This document shows positions 6,231 through 12,667 of a stretch of 12,667 nt of DNA, in pieces. Within the stretch, counting starts at the first letter, position 1. Every line of letters begins with the position of its first letter. Position numbers and translations under genes: made by a program. The stretch spans positions 1 through 12,667 of the forward strand of contig PBXZ01000139.1 of NCBI GenBank assembly GCA_002729415.1. Direction: 5' to 3'. Origin of the DNA: UBA9662 sp002729415 (GTDB taxonomy: Bacteria > Poribacteria > WGA-4E > UBA9662). The notes beneath the pieces were generated by a model. The model had not been told where the DNA came from. It saw only the letters and a list, made by a program, of their open reading frames with translations, and ran no database searches.

Positions 6231-8774
6231 ATGATCAGGAATATATTTCGACTGGCGTGGCAACATGCGTGGAGAAAACCACTTCAAAGCACATTTTTTA
6301 TTATTGGTGTTGCTTTAGGAGTGGCGATCATTCTCGCTGTTGATCTTGCTAACGAGTCAGTAAAAAGGGCTTTCATGTACAGCACAGAATCGATTGCTGG
6401 CAAAACAACACATCAGATTGTTGGGGGAACAAATGGGGTTGATCAAGGGATTTATTTAGAAATTCGTCGTAGCCTCGGTTATCGATTGAGCACGCCAATT
6501 ATTGAGGAGTACGTAATTGCCAAGGACCTAGACAGACAGCCGATGAAACTTGTTGGCATCGATCTCTTGTCAGCCTCTGNCTTTAATAATTCTTCTGGTG
6601 TTGACTTTATGCGTGAGGTTGACCTAAATACATTTATGGTTCGACCAAATATGGTGCTAATTAGTAAAGCTTTGGCAGATCATTACAATCTTGGCATTAA
6701 TGATACTTTTTACATTGATTTTGCTGGTCGCAGTCACCAACTGGTTATCAGCCAGTTGGTGACTGCGACCAGCAAAACTGGATCTGCATTTGACGATCTG
6801 CTTATTACGGATATAGCAACTGCGCAAGAAATCCTTGAGAAAATAGGATGGATTGACCGGATTGATCTGATTATTCCAGACTTGCACTCTAAATCCCACG
6901 TTATTGAACAGATCGAAAATATTTTACCTATNGATGTACGCTTGGAGCATAAATCTGAAAAAATCGGTTCTATGCGTGAAATGGTTTCTGCTTTTCAACT
7001 TAACCTGACAGCACTNAGCTTATTAGCATTAGTTGTTGGTATGTTCTTAATTTATAACACTGTAACCTTTAGCGTTGTTCAGAGAAGGCCAACTATTGCA
7101 ACACTTCGAGCGATTGGGACTACACGTAATGAAATTTTTATAATGATCTTAGTAGAAGCCATAATTCTTGGTGGACTTGGAACTGCTAGCGGTGTTGGGC
7201 TTGGTATTTTACTGGGGCAGGGTACAGTGGAGATGATGTCTCGTACAATTAACGATATCTTTTTCGTTACCAATGTCCGTACAGTAGAGATAACTTGGTA
7301 TGTGTTAACTAAAAGTAGCCTAATTGGGCTACTGGCTTCGTTATTTGCGGCGCTCATCCCTTCGTATGAAGCGACACATGTTTCCCCCGCAAGTGCCCTT
7401 CAACGCAGTCATATTGAAGAAAAGACACGGATGGCAATAACTTGGGTCAGTATTATTGGAACTTTGATTTTGGTGCTTGGTGGGATTCTTATGATTCCAA
7501 ATTGGAACTTANCAATTACTTTCAGCGGTGTATTTATGGTTCTGGTGGGCTTCTCGTTATTAACACCTTTAACTACCNTGATTATTATGCGGTTAGCTCA
7601 ACAGATGCTAAAACGTGGTTTTGGTCTTATTGGTAATATGGCAATACGCGACATAACTCGATCCTTAAGTCGAACTTCAGTTGCTATTACTTCATTGATG
7701 GTGGCTGTTAGTGTAATTATTGGTGTTGGAGTAATGACCAGTAGCTTTCGTTTAACGGTCACAAAATGGTTGGAAGATCTCTTACAAGCTGACGTTTTCA
7801 TTTCTACTCCACGTGTTGCCAACAGTATGACATCCTTAATTGATCCAAAACTGATAGGCCAAGTTCAAAAAGTATCGGGAATAAAAAAAATCTTAACCAA
7901 CCGGGGGGTAACAGTCAACGCCGATAACATCGGAATTGTTCAATTACTCGCTGTCAGTGCCGATGTAGCGGGTAACAAACGGAAGTACAAATCGGCTTTA
8001 GGAAACGTCAATGAAACTTGGGGAATGGTCGAATCNGGAGGAATTGTGATCAATGAACCGTTGTCAGTTCGATTCGATATAAAGGTTGGAGACCAAATTA
8101 GGCTTTTTACTGATAGAGGGAGGCATTCATTTGAAATTGTAGCTGTTGCCTATGATTTCGATGTCCGTCCATCGGTAACGATGTTCGATGACACATATCG
8201 TCTGTTCTGGGATGACCGAAATATTAGTTCTATTGCCTTGATCATAGATCCCAAAATAAAAATCAATGAAATAATTAACCAACTCCGACGCCAATTAGCG
8301 GGACACGAGCAAGTGATAATTCAATCTAATCGCACCCTTAGACAAAATGCTATGCTTGTATTTGATCGTACTTTTACTTTGACTATAGCCCTACAAGTAT
8401 TATCGATGATTGTCGCTTTTATCGGAATATTAAGTACATTGATGAGCNTTCAACTTGAAAGAAGAAAAGAAATTGGTTTATTACGNGCACTGGGAGTGAC
8501 AGGCCAACAATTATGGAAACTTATTCTGTTGGAAACGGGACTTATGGGTGCCAGCGCTGGGCTGATTGCCATACCNGTGGGATCAGTCCTTGCTGTAATT
8601 CTGATTTACGTGATTAATCTACGTTCGTTTGGTTGGACATTGCAAATGCACCTACAGGTTGTGGAGTTTTTTAAGGCATTTACAGTTGCTGTCGGTTCTG
8701 CGTTGGTAGCTGGCATATATCCTGCCTGGCAACTAAGTCGTATTCCCACAATTGACGCGCTGCGTAGTGAGTGA
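6231..8774 (+). CDS. FtsX-family ABC permease, YbbP-like, ten membrane helices
   Basis: The 847-residue inner-membrane partner of the preceding ATPase has one N-terminal helix (about 21-40) and a large extracytoplasmic domain (about 41-250). Three helices (about 252-370) follow, then the conserved 'PSYEATHVSPASALQRS'. Next come three central helices (about 381-472), a second periplasmic domain, three C-terminal helices (about 715-835) and the ending 'YPAWQLSRIPTIDALRSE'. Two FtsX domains in one chain with ten helices match the YbbP type, whereas LolC/E and MacB have four helices. Such systems extrude lipoproteins or other apolar molecules or drive envelope proteins mechanically; the substrate here is unknown. 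An in-frame TTG sits three bases before the chosen ATG. Its stop overlaps the next start. A perfect 26-bp inverted repeat falls in codons 163-183 of the first periplasmic domain, without breaking the frame. Confidence 0.92.
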   Translation: MIRNIFRLAWQHAWRKPLQSTFFIIGVALGVAIILAVDLANESVKRAFMYSTESIAGKTTHQIVGGTNGVDQGIYLEIRRSLGYRLSTPIIEEYVIAKDLDRQPMKLVGIDLLSASXFNNSSGVDFMREVDLNTFMVRPNMVLISKALADHYNLGINDTFYIDFAGRSHQLVISQLVTATSKTGSAFDDLLITDIATAQEILEKIGWIDRIDLIIPDLHSKSHVIEQIENILPXDVRLEHKSEKIGSMREMVSAFQLNLTAXSLLALVVGMFLIYNTVTFSVVQRRPTIATLRAIGTTRNEIFIMILVEAIILGGLGTASGVGLGILLGQGTVEMMSRTINDIFFVTNVRTVEITWYVLTKSSLIGLLASLFAALIPSYEATHVSPASALQRSHIEEKTRMAITWVSIIGTLILVLGGILMIPNWNLXITFSGVFMVLVGFSLLTPLTTXIIMRLAQQMLKRGFGLIGNMAIRDITRSLSRTSVAITSLMVAVSVIIGVGVMTSSFRLTVTKWLEDLLQADVFISTPRVANSMTSLIDPKLIGQVQKVSGIKKILTNRGVTVNADNIGIVQLLAVSADVAGNKRKYKSALGNVNETWGMVEXGGIVINEPLSVRFDIKVGDQIRLFTDRGRHSFEIVAVAYDFDVRPSVTMFDDTYRLFWDDRNISSIALIIDPKIKINEIINQLRRQLAGHEQVIIQSNRTLRQNAMLVFDRTFTLTIALQVLSMIVAFIGILSTLMSXQLERRKEIGLLXALGVTGQQLWKLILLETGLMGASAGLIAIXVGSVLAVILIYVINLRSFGWTLQMHLQVVEFFKAFTVAVGSALVAGIYPAWQLSRIPTIDALRSE
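6719..6777. repeat. Perfect 26-bp inverted repeat with 7-base loop inside the permease gene
   Basis: The arm at 6719-6744 is the exact reverse complement of 6752-6777, and the loop 6745-6751 is TTATCAG. The arms begin TTTTGCTGGTCGCAG and end CTGCGACCAGCAAAA. The first mismatch outside is A6718 against C6778. The reading frame stays open through it, encoding residues 163-183, and the length of the protein appears normal for the domain. Confidence 0.97.
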
Positions 8775-9934
8775 CAGATATGATATTCAAATTGCTGATC
8801 AAATTTTTTGTTTTATTTTTCAGTTTGTTCTTAGTCTGTGTGTCAGAAGTGTGTGCATCAGACTACGGAGCACAAAGGAGTATCGTTGGGATGCTGAGTG
8901 GGAAAGCAGACCCTAGGTTCAAAAGAGCAACGCAACCAATGGACTTTCAGTTTCCTCGTGATCATGCCGCGCACCCAGACTACAAAACCGAGTGGTGGTA
9001 NTATACTGGCAACCTACAGTCTTCTGATGGACGAGGTTATGGTTACCAACTAACGTTCTTTCGTAATTCATTGGCTCCGGATGTTTCAAGTCGTTCTTCC
9101 GCGTTTGCTAGTAATCAAGTGTATATGGCTCATTTCGCAGTGACTGATGTTTCCCGTAAGGAGTACAAGAGTTTCGAAAGGTATAGCCGTGGTTCAATTG
9201 GATTGGCAGGTGCAAAGGTTGAACACTCGAATTACTCCGTATGGCTTGAAGATTGGTCAGCTACACAAAAAACAGACAAAACAATACGTCTTTTTGCTGT
9301 CAATGATGCCACTGATCCGATTATTGCCATTGATCTCATATTAACTCAAACGTGCAAACCGGTATTTCATGGCAATGATGGCTTGAGTCAGAAAGGTCCA
9401 GGAGTTGGTAATGCTAACCATTATTATAGTTTAATTGGTTTGGAAAGTATCGGTACTGTTCAAATCAATAAGGAGCGTATTAATGTTACTGGAACCAGCT
9501 GGATGGATCATGAATTTGGTACTAGTTCACTAAGCGAAGGGATTGTCGGTTGGGATTGGTTTTCCATACAGTTGGATAACGATGTTGCACTTATGCTTGC
9601 CCGTTTGAGATTTCAGGATGGTACAGATTGGCAAGGTTTTCAAGGATCGTTGATTCAACCCAATCAACCAACAGAGAAAGTTAGTAGATCCGATTTTATT
9701 GTGCAACAGACGTCTCGTTGGAAGAGTCCTAAAAGTGGCAATATTTATCCGTCAGGTTGGGTTCTTAAACTGGATAGATTCCAGATGAATATACAGGTTG
9801 AACCAATGATGAAAGACCAAGAATTTGAGGGCAACTTCAAATATTGGGAGGGGGCAGTCAGAGTGAAAGGAACCTTCAAGGGAAAGTTGGTCAGAGGTGC
9901 TGGGTACGTTGAACTGACTGGATATCAAAAATAA
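8771..9934 (+). CDS. Secreted AttH/CrtC-like lipocalin-fold protein
   Basis: The 387-residue product starts at GTG 8771, overlapping the permease stop by four bases; ATG 8780 is an equally possible start. Residues 5-28 form a strong signal peptide ending 'VCAS'. The mature part shows the marks of the AttH/hydroxyneurosporene synthase (CrtC) family: 'FPRDHAAHPDYKTEWWxYTG' (61-80), 'GYGYQLTFFR' and 'WMDHEFG' (244-250) with 'VGWDWFSIQLDN' after it. Members have two lipocalin-like barrels. CrtC itself hydrates carotenoids, but homologues beside LolD-FtsX transporters, like this one, are usually annotated AttH or 'lipocalin-like' and are thought to bind a lipid or other apolar ligand. With no carotenoid genes here, I favour a periplasmic carrier working with the permease. 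One N (9001) falls in the third base of a TA[CT] Tyr codon of the EWW-Y-Y motif. Confidence 0.88.
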   Translation: MTDMIFKLLIKFFVLFFSLFLVCVSEVCASDYGAQRSIVGMLSGKADPRFKRATQPMDFQFPRDHAAHPDYKTEWWXYTGNLQSSDGRGYGYQLTFFRNSLAPDVSSRSSAFASNQVYMAHFAVTDVSRKEYKSFERYSRGSIGLAGAKVEHSNYSVWLEDWSATQKTDKTIRLFAVNDATDPIIAIDLILTQTCKPVFHGNDGLSQKGPGVGNANHYYSLIGLESIGTVQINKERINVTGTSWMDHEFGTSSLSEGIVGWDWFSIQLDNDVALMLARLRFQDGTDWQGFQGSLIQPNQPTEKVSRSDFIVQQTSRWKSPKSGNIYPSGWVLKLDRFQMNIQVEPMMKDQEFEGNFKYWEGAVRVKGTFKGKLVRGAGYVELTGYQK

Positions 9935-9941
9935 ATTAAGA

Positions 9942-9955
9942 GCACTGGGGAGTGC
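9942..9955 (+). terminator. Weak stem-loop after the transporter operon
   Basis: GCACT-GGGG-AGTGC lies seven bases after the stop codon of the lipocalin gene. The stem has only five base pairs and there is no T-run after it, so at best it is a weak terminator or an mRNA 3' end structure. Confidence 0.25.
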
Positions 9956-9993
9956 CTTGTCAGGTTAAGAAAACAATATTGCTCCGTACAAGA

Positions 9994-10373
9994 TTACCTT
10001 CTGTTCCGAAAGTGTTTATACACACGAAGAGCTTTTTCTCTGGCAAAATTATGTTCAATTATCGGTTCGGGATATGTTCGCCACAATTTAATTCCAAGGT
10101 TTGTTAGCAAAATGGAAGGAGTCAACCGAGGCTGATGAATTTACTCATTCGGAAGTTGGGCTATCTCAGGTATATATTGTCTGATATAATTTCCGTTCGC
10201 ATCGAATTTAGTCCCCTAATACGGAGCAGCACTGGCACCACATCCTGCCACCCATTATCATCCTAAAGTGTTATTAGCCCATATCGGCATCTAATAAAGT
10301 GACCCAAAACCACTCAGTACTGTATTTCCAGTGTAGTTGTAAATGTTTAACAAAAAATTACCGTTTGAACCAT
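9994..10373 (-). pseudogene. Decayed C-terminal part of a DNA photolyase/cryptochrome
   Basis: Reading the minus strand through frameshifts and stops gives, in order: 'MVQTV', then 'FFVKHLQLHW', 'EWFWVTLLDADMG', 'ANNTLG' with TGA-TAA, 'WVAGCGASAAPY' with TAG, 'GTKFDANGNYIRQYIPEIAQ', 'LPNE' with TAA, 'IHQPRLTP', and 'YPEPIIEHNFAREKAL'. This is collinear with the FAD-binding C-terminal domain of class I photolyases, whose usual text is D-A-D-L-A-N-N-T-L-G-W-Q-W-V-A-G and K-F-D-x-x-G-x-Y-I-R-x-[WY]-[IV]-P-E-L. The damage I can place includes W-Q changed to TGA-TAA (10255-10260), an extra G near 10280, a TAG at 10216-10218 with a likely loss of several codons of the F-R-I-F-N-P segment, and a TAA at 10141-10143. 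The N-terminal antenna domain and about two thirds of the gene are gone. It lies just downstream of the 10389-11117 gene on the same strand. Confidence 0.9.
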
Positions 10374-10388
10374 AAAACTAGGTGTTAA

Positions 10389-11117
10389 TCAAATCCTACT
10401 TTTCAAAACACCCCATTTTGTGGTCAGCTTTTGTTGAACATCTACATTCAGCAAAACATCTCCCAGAGTAATGCCTGCAATAACTGGGACGGCTCCTGTT
10501 CCCAAAGATTCAATATCTATGGAAACAATACCTTTGTTAGGCTTGGGGTTTTTCCACTTGGTGGTGATGAGTCCAGCGTGACCACAAGGAGCACCTTCTT
10601 TTTTTATCCAACCCCAGACAGAATTTTTATCTTGTAGTTTACTATCATCATGACACCAGTCATCGGAATTAATGCCAGACTGCATCTCTAACTCTGCTTT
10701 ACTGTTGTCGTCATAGTGCATAATAAACTTATAACTGGGAGCGGCATTATCTTCCCATCCCGTGGCATGAAGAAAATAGACGAAGCTAACTTTCTGTACT
10801 TTGGGATCTGTTTTAATACCAGCAATTTTTTTTGGCCACTTAGCAGCATTTGTTCCAAAAACAACAACACATTCCTTTTCGATTTTGAATTTCACCTTTT
10901 TATCATTTGGTCCGGCGAAATCTTCAGTTTTTCCTATTGGTAAGAAGCTCAAGGTGCTGGCAGCTTTTTCTCCAGTCCACCATTGTTGATCGAGCCTCGA
11001 ATTCGCCTTCGGTTTCAAATCGACAAAGACCCATTCTTCAGCGGTTAATCCGGTGGGTACCAAAGCAAAACTGATCGTGGTTATCAGGAATGCAAGAACA
11101 TATAGCCTGACTGACAT
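10389..11117 (-). CDS. Secreted protein of unknown function, possible beta-sandwich domain
   Basis: I do not recognise the family of this 242-residue product. Residues 8-25 form a signal peptide ending 'GLTAEE'. The mature part has alternating beta-type sequence rich in Trp and Lys, and three cysteines (83, 155, 178). The stretch 'TTKWKNPKPNKGIVSIDIES' (186-205) followed by 'VIAGITL' recalls the last strands of galactose-binding-like domains, where '[WY]-x-N-P-x-P-x-x-x-I-x-x-I-[DE]' is common next to glycoside hydrolases. A carbohydrate-binding role is inference only. The extreme C-terminus carries L-T-T-K-W-G-V-L-K (231-239), matching the tail of the propeller protein. A GGAGG eight bases before the ATG fixes the start. 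It could share a transcript with the uronate dehydrogenase-like gene upstream, but the 363-base gap and a promoter candidate argue for separate expression. Confidence 0.85.
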   Translation of the reverse strand: MSVRLYVLAFLITTISFALVPTGLTAEEWVFVDLKPKANSRLDQQWWTGEKAASTLSFLPIGKTEDFAGPNDKKVKFKIEKECVVVFGTNAAKWPKKIAGIKTDPKVQKVSFVYFLHATGWEDNAAPSYKFIMHYDDNSKAELEMQSGINSDDWCHDDSKLQDKNSVWGWIKKEGAPCGHAGLITTKWKNPKPNKGIVSIDIESLGTGAVPVIAGITLGDVLLNVDVQQKLTTKWGVLKSRI

Positions 11118-11125
11118 GTGATTTT

Positions 11126-11130
11126 CCTCC
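11126..11130 (-). promoter_or_regulatory. Ribosome binding site of the 10389-11117 gene
   Basis: On the minus strand GGAGG (followed by AAAA) stands eight bases before the ATG at 11117. It is a strong, well-spaced site that decides the start. Confidence 0.75.
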
Positions 11131-11267
11131 AGTAGATTCGTTGTATGAATAACAGATGTTTGATAAATCTCGGTGAGAGTAGTCGGTATTTAGAAGAGCG
11201 ATATTGAAACGGTGCCGTCCAACCGCTTAGGCACATTTCTTCTCTCAATTGGAACTGTAAGCGTCAA

Positions 11268-11294
11268 AATATACCAAAATTCTTTCGTTGTCAA
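11268..11294 (-). promoter_or_regulatory. Candidate promoter for the secreted protein gene
   Basis: On the minus strand a perfect TTGACA (11289-11294) is followed 15 bases later by TATATT (11268-11273). The spacer is two bases shorter than ideal. It would give a leader of roughly 140 bases before the ATG at 11117. Confidence 0.35.
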
Positions 11295-11354
11295 CCATTG
11301 TAAATTAGGAATGTCTCTGATACTACAATAAACGCAGGAACGATTGCACTTTTT

Positions 11355-11438
11355 TTATTCAATTTTCAAAGGATCAATCGGCCTTTTTACTGGCTTAGAT
11401 TCGAGGCTGATGATAACCTGATCGTCATCAGCCTGTAC
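11355..11438 (-). pseudogene. Possible C-terminal scrap of a lost gene
   Basis: Between a TAA (11439-11441) and another TAA (11355-11357) the minus strand is open for 27 codons. It reads 'VQADDDQVIISLES' and then 'KPVKRPIDPLKIE', protein-like in composition but with no start codon and no family I recognise. An open run of this length is not rare by chance, so this is a weak call, made because two sure remnants occur in other gaps of the window. Confidence 0.25.
11404..11434 (-). repeat. 10-bp stem-loop downstream of the uronate dehydrogenase-like gene
   Basis: AGGCTGATGA (11404-11413) is the exact reverse complement of TCATCAGCCT (11425-11434), with an 11-base loop. It lies 47 bases after the stop codon of the minus-strand gene. 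There is no T-run on either side, so it is not a standard terminator, though it may protect the 3' end of the mRNA. Confidence 0.5.
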
Positions 11439-11480
11439 TTAATTAAAACTTATGTACAACTGCTAGGTCGTGAATATTTC

Positions 11481-12263
11481 CTACTTTTCTTGAGCTCGTG
11501 AATCTTTGCGATGTTCTTCTGCAGCATCTTGTGGTTGATATCCAACAACTTGTTGAGAATGAGATATGTCTCGGTAACTCCATTTGTTGTCCGAGACAAC
11601 AAAGAAAGTGTCGAATTGAAGGTCATCAGGTGCCTCAATGCATTTCTCAACCATCTGAGCAATATCGTCTTGACTACACCAGACGGAGAAATGTCGAGGG
11701 GAAGTTGGTCGGTTTTCCCGATTTACTGCTCCAATACGCAAGCAGATAACAGAAATATCATATGTGTCAGAAAAATGCCGTGCTAATGCTTCACCCCAGA
11801 CCTTCGTACATCCATAAAGGCCGCTGGGTCTGGTGATGGATTCGTGGGTTAATTTTGGCCAGTTCTCAGATACTTGGTTGTAATCGCCTTTAACAATTGC
11901 ACCATAAGGAGACTCACGCTCCCAGTCGCTGATTGTTGATCCGCTACTGGCATAGATGATGCGCTTCACTCCAGCACGCCGAGCAGCTTCAAATACGTTG
12001 TAGGTACCAATAATATTGGGAGCCAACAAATCGTCCCATGTAGCTCCACCATCAGCCACCGCCGCTAGGTGGACAACCACATCCTGCTTATCAAAGGCAG
12101 GTTGGATTTCCTCCAGATTGGCAATGTCAGCTTGATAACATTCCAGTCCTGAGACGTGACGTCGGTTCAACGCACGCAGGGTATATTTACTTTCTAATCG
12201 ATTACGAACAGCACTACCTATCAAACCACTCATGCCAGTAACCAATATGTTTTTCGTCGACAT
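11481..12263 (-). CDS. NAD-dependent epimerase/dehydratase family, uronate dehydrogenase-like
   Basis: This 260-residue extended short-chain dehydrogenase has the Rossmann motif 'TGMSGLIG' (9-16), 'VVVHLAAVAD' (62-71), the catalytic serine region 'YASSGST' (104-110) and the catalytic Tyr150-x3-Lys154 in 'YGCTK'. It is shorter than sugar-nucleotide epimerases, and its C-terminal third ('LRIGAVN', 'SQDDIAQMVEKCIEAP', 'FFVVSDNKWSYRDIS', 'VGYQPQDAAEE') resembles uronate dehydrogenase, about 265 residues, which oxidises glucuronate or galacturonate with NAD to the aldarolactone. That assignment is from memory of the family; another sugar substrate is possible. I chose ATG 12263 over an in-frame TTG at 12284, because GGAGGGAGA (12274-12282) stands ten bases before the ATG and the TTG would overlap it. 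The enzyme should be cytoplasmic and fits sugar-acid catabolism. Confidence 0.85.
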   Translation of the reverse strand: MSTKNILVTGMSGLIGSAVRNRLESKYTLRALNRRHVSGLECYQADIANLEEIQPAFDKQDVVVHLAAVADGGATWDDLLAPNIIGTYNVFEAARRAGVKRIIYASSGSTISDWERESPYGAIVKGDYNQVSENWPKLTHESITRPSGLYGCTKVWGEALARHFSDTYDISVICLRIGAVNRENRPTSPRHFSVWCSQDDIAQMVEKCIEAPDDLQFDTFFVVSDNKWSYRDISHSQQVVGYQPQDAAEEHRKDSRAQEK

Positions 12264-12273
12264 AATATTTAAA

Positions 12274-12282
12274 TCTCCCTCC
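12274..12282 (-). promoter_or_regulatory. Ribosome binding site deciding the start at 12263
   Basis: GGAGGGAGA on the minus strand, ten bases before the ATG, is a near-perfect Shine-Dalgarno sequence. It rules out the longer TTG start at 12284, which it overlaps. Confidence 0.75.
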
Positions 12283-12331
12283 AAAAACAGTCCATATGTT
12301 TTGGCATCATCTCAAATTTAGATAACGCTTT

Positions 12332-12362
12332 ATTATATAAAACTCTGGATTCATAAGCACAA
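12332..12362 (-). promoter_or_regulatory. Weak promoter candidate for the uronate dehydrogenase-like gene
   Basis: On the minus strand a perfect TATAAT (12332-12337) is preceded by TTGTGC (12357-12362) at a long 19-base spacing. The -10 match is good, the -35 poor. Confidence 0.25.
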
Positions 12363-12446
12363 TTAAATTTCCTATCTGAGAACCATAAACTTCCCGAATA
12401 ATCCAGTGTCGTTCCATCAATCTCAAATAGTAAAGCAGAAAATATT

Positions 12447-12476
12447 TAAAATAAATGGCGTTTCCCATTTATTTTA
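12447..12476. repeat. 12-bp AT-rich stem-loop
   Basis: TAAAATAAATGG (12447-12458) pairs exactly with CCATTTATTTTA (12465-12476) around the loop CGTTTC. A run of seven T begins eight bases to the right. It may be a weak plus-strand terminator for a gene not seen here, or the relic of a small palindromic element. Confidence 0.6.
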
Positions 12477-12667
12477 TAATGCTGTTTTTTTGTTTAGCGT
12501 GGTTCCTGCTTATTACTGGGGAGGCTTCAAAGTGACTTTCAGTCTAACGCTTCCCCTCTGGTCAAGCATAATATCTTTCCAAGATAAATAACACCAAAAT
12601 CAGGTTTTCATTGACCAAAATCAGAAGAAATTGGTAAGATAATGGAGATAATATTCAATGAATAGAA

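Larger units (their letters stand above)
11118..11480. other. Intergenic region between the two right-hand minus-strand genes
   Basis: These 363 bases hold the ribosome binding site and promoter candidate of the downstream gene, a stem-loop (11404-11434), and a minus-strand open stretch 11355-11438 that reads like the end of a protein. Nothing else was recognised in either strand. Confidence 0.5.
12285..12667. other. Right-end region without a recognised gene
   Basis: These 383 bases are AT-rich. They contain the promoter candidate for the leftward gene, a 12-bp stem-loop (12447-12476), and a short minus-strand open stretch ending in TAA at 12513-12515 that reads 'SWKDIMLDQRGSVRLKVTLK'. That stretch is protein-like but too short to assign. 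A 61-codon plus-strand ORF here (12406-12591) has no ribosome binding site and overlaps it. Confidence 0.45.

Noticed and set aside
6719..6777. Intrinsic terminator or insertion-sequence end at the permease inverted repeat
   Set aside because: It lies in the middle of an intact ORF, has no T-run giving termination at that point, and there is no transposase or target duplication around it.
8771..9934. Carotenoid 1,2-hydratase (crtC)
   Set aside because: The domain family is shared, but there are no carotenoid genes here, the protein has a signal peptide, and operon position behind an FtsX permease fits AttH-like proteins better.
12406..12591. Plus-strand ORF of 61 codons at the right end
   Set aside because: It has no Shine-Dalgarno, its composition is that of AT-rich noncoding sequence, it spans a stem-loop, and no family is recognisable.

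Overview
The window reads as a stretch of draft genome from an uncultured bacterium with AT-rich sequence, roughly 80% coding, with scattered N bases and two remnants of dead genes between intact ones. The gene mix (a secreted TPR protein, a TolB-like propeller made of near-identical blades, a DUF6807/'PmoA-like' protein, a uronate dehydrogenase-like enzyme, and secreted proteins with a shared W-G-x-[IL]-K tail) resembles what I remember of sponge-associated Candidatus Poribacteria or related lineages. That placement is from memory and no sequence search was possible.

Layout, left to right. Plus strand: a secreted TPR protein (89-1543), a secreted seven-repeat PD40/TolB-like propeller (1855-2931), lipoyl synthase LipA (3212-4123) and a DUF6807 protein (4241-5197). 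Next comes a gap holding a minus-strand scrap of a sigma-70 factor (5242-5361). It is followed by a tight plus-strand operon of an ABC ATPase (5530-6222), a ten-helix FtsX/YbbP-type permease (6231-8774) and a secreted AttH/CrtC-like lipocalin protein (8771-9934). The right end is minus strand: a photolyase C-terminal pseudogene (9994-10373), a secreted protein of unknown function (10389-11117) and a short-chain uronate dehydrogenase-like protein (11481-12263). The last 400 bases contain no convincing gene.

How the genes may work together. The ATPase, permease and lipocalin form one unit, probably for moving an apolar molecule or lipoprotein across the envelope. The uronate dehydrogenase-like and DUF6807 proteins hint at sugar or uronate use. 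LipA is housekeeping. The propeller and TPR proteins look like exported protein-interaction scaffolds. No mobile element, tRNA, rRNA or CRISPR array was seen.

Most notable observations: (1) two unrelated exported proteins end in the same short motif, L-x-T-x-W-G-x-[IL]-K, a possible undescribed C-terminal targeting tag; (2) a photolyase remnant recognisable through frameshifts and stops; (3) a perfect 26-bp inverted repeat inside the permease gene that keeps the frame open; (4) N bases concentrated at silent codon positions, suggesting masked strain polymorphism rather than poor sequence.
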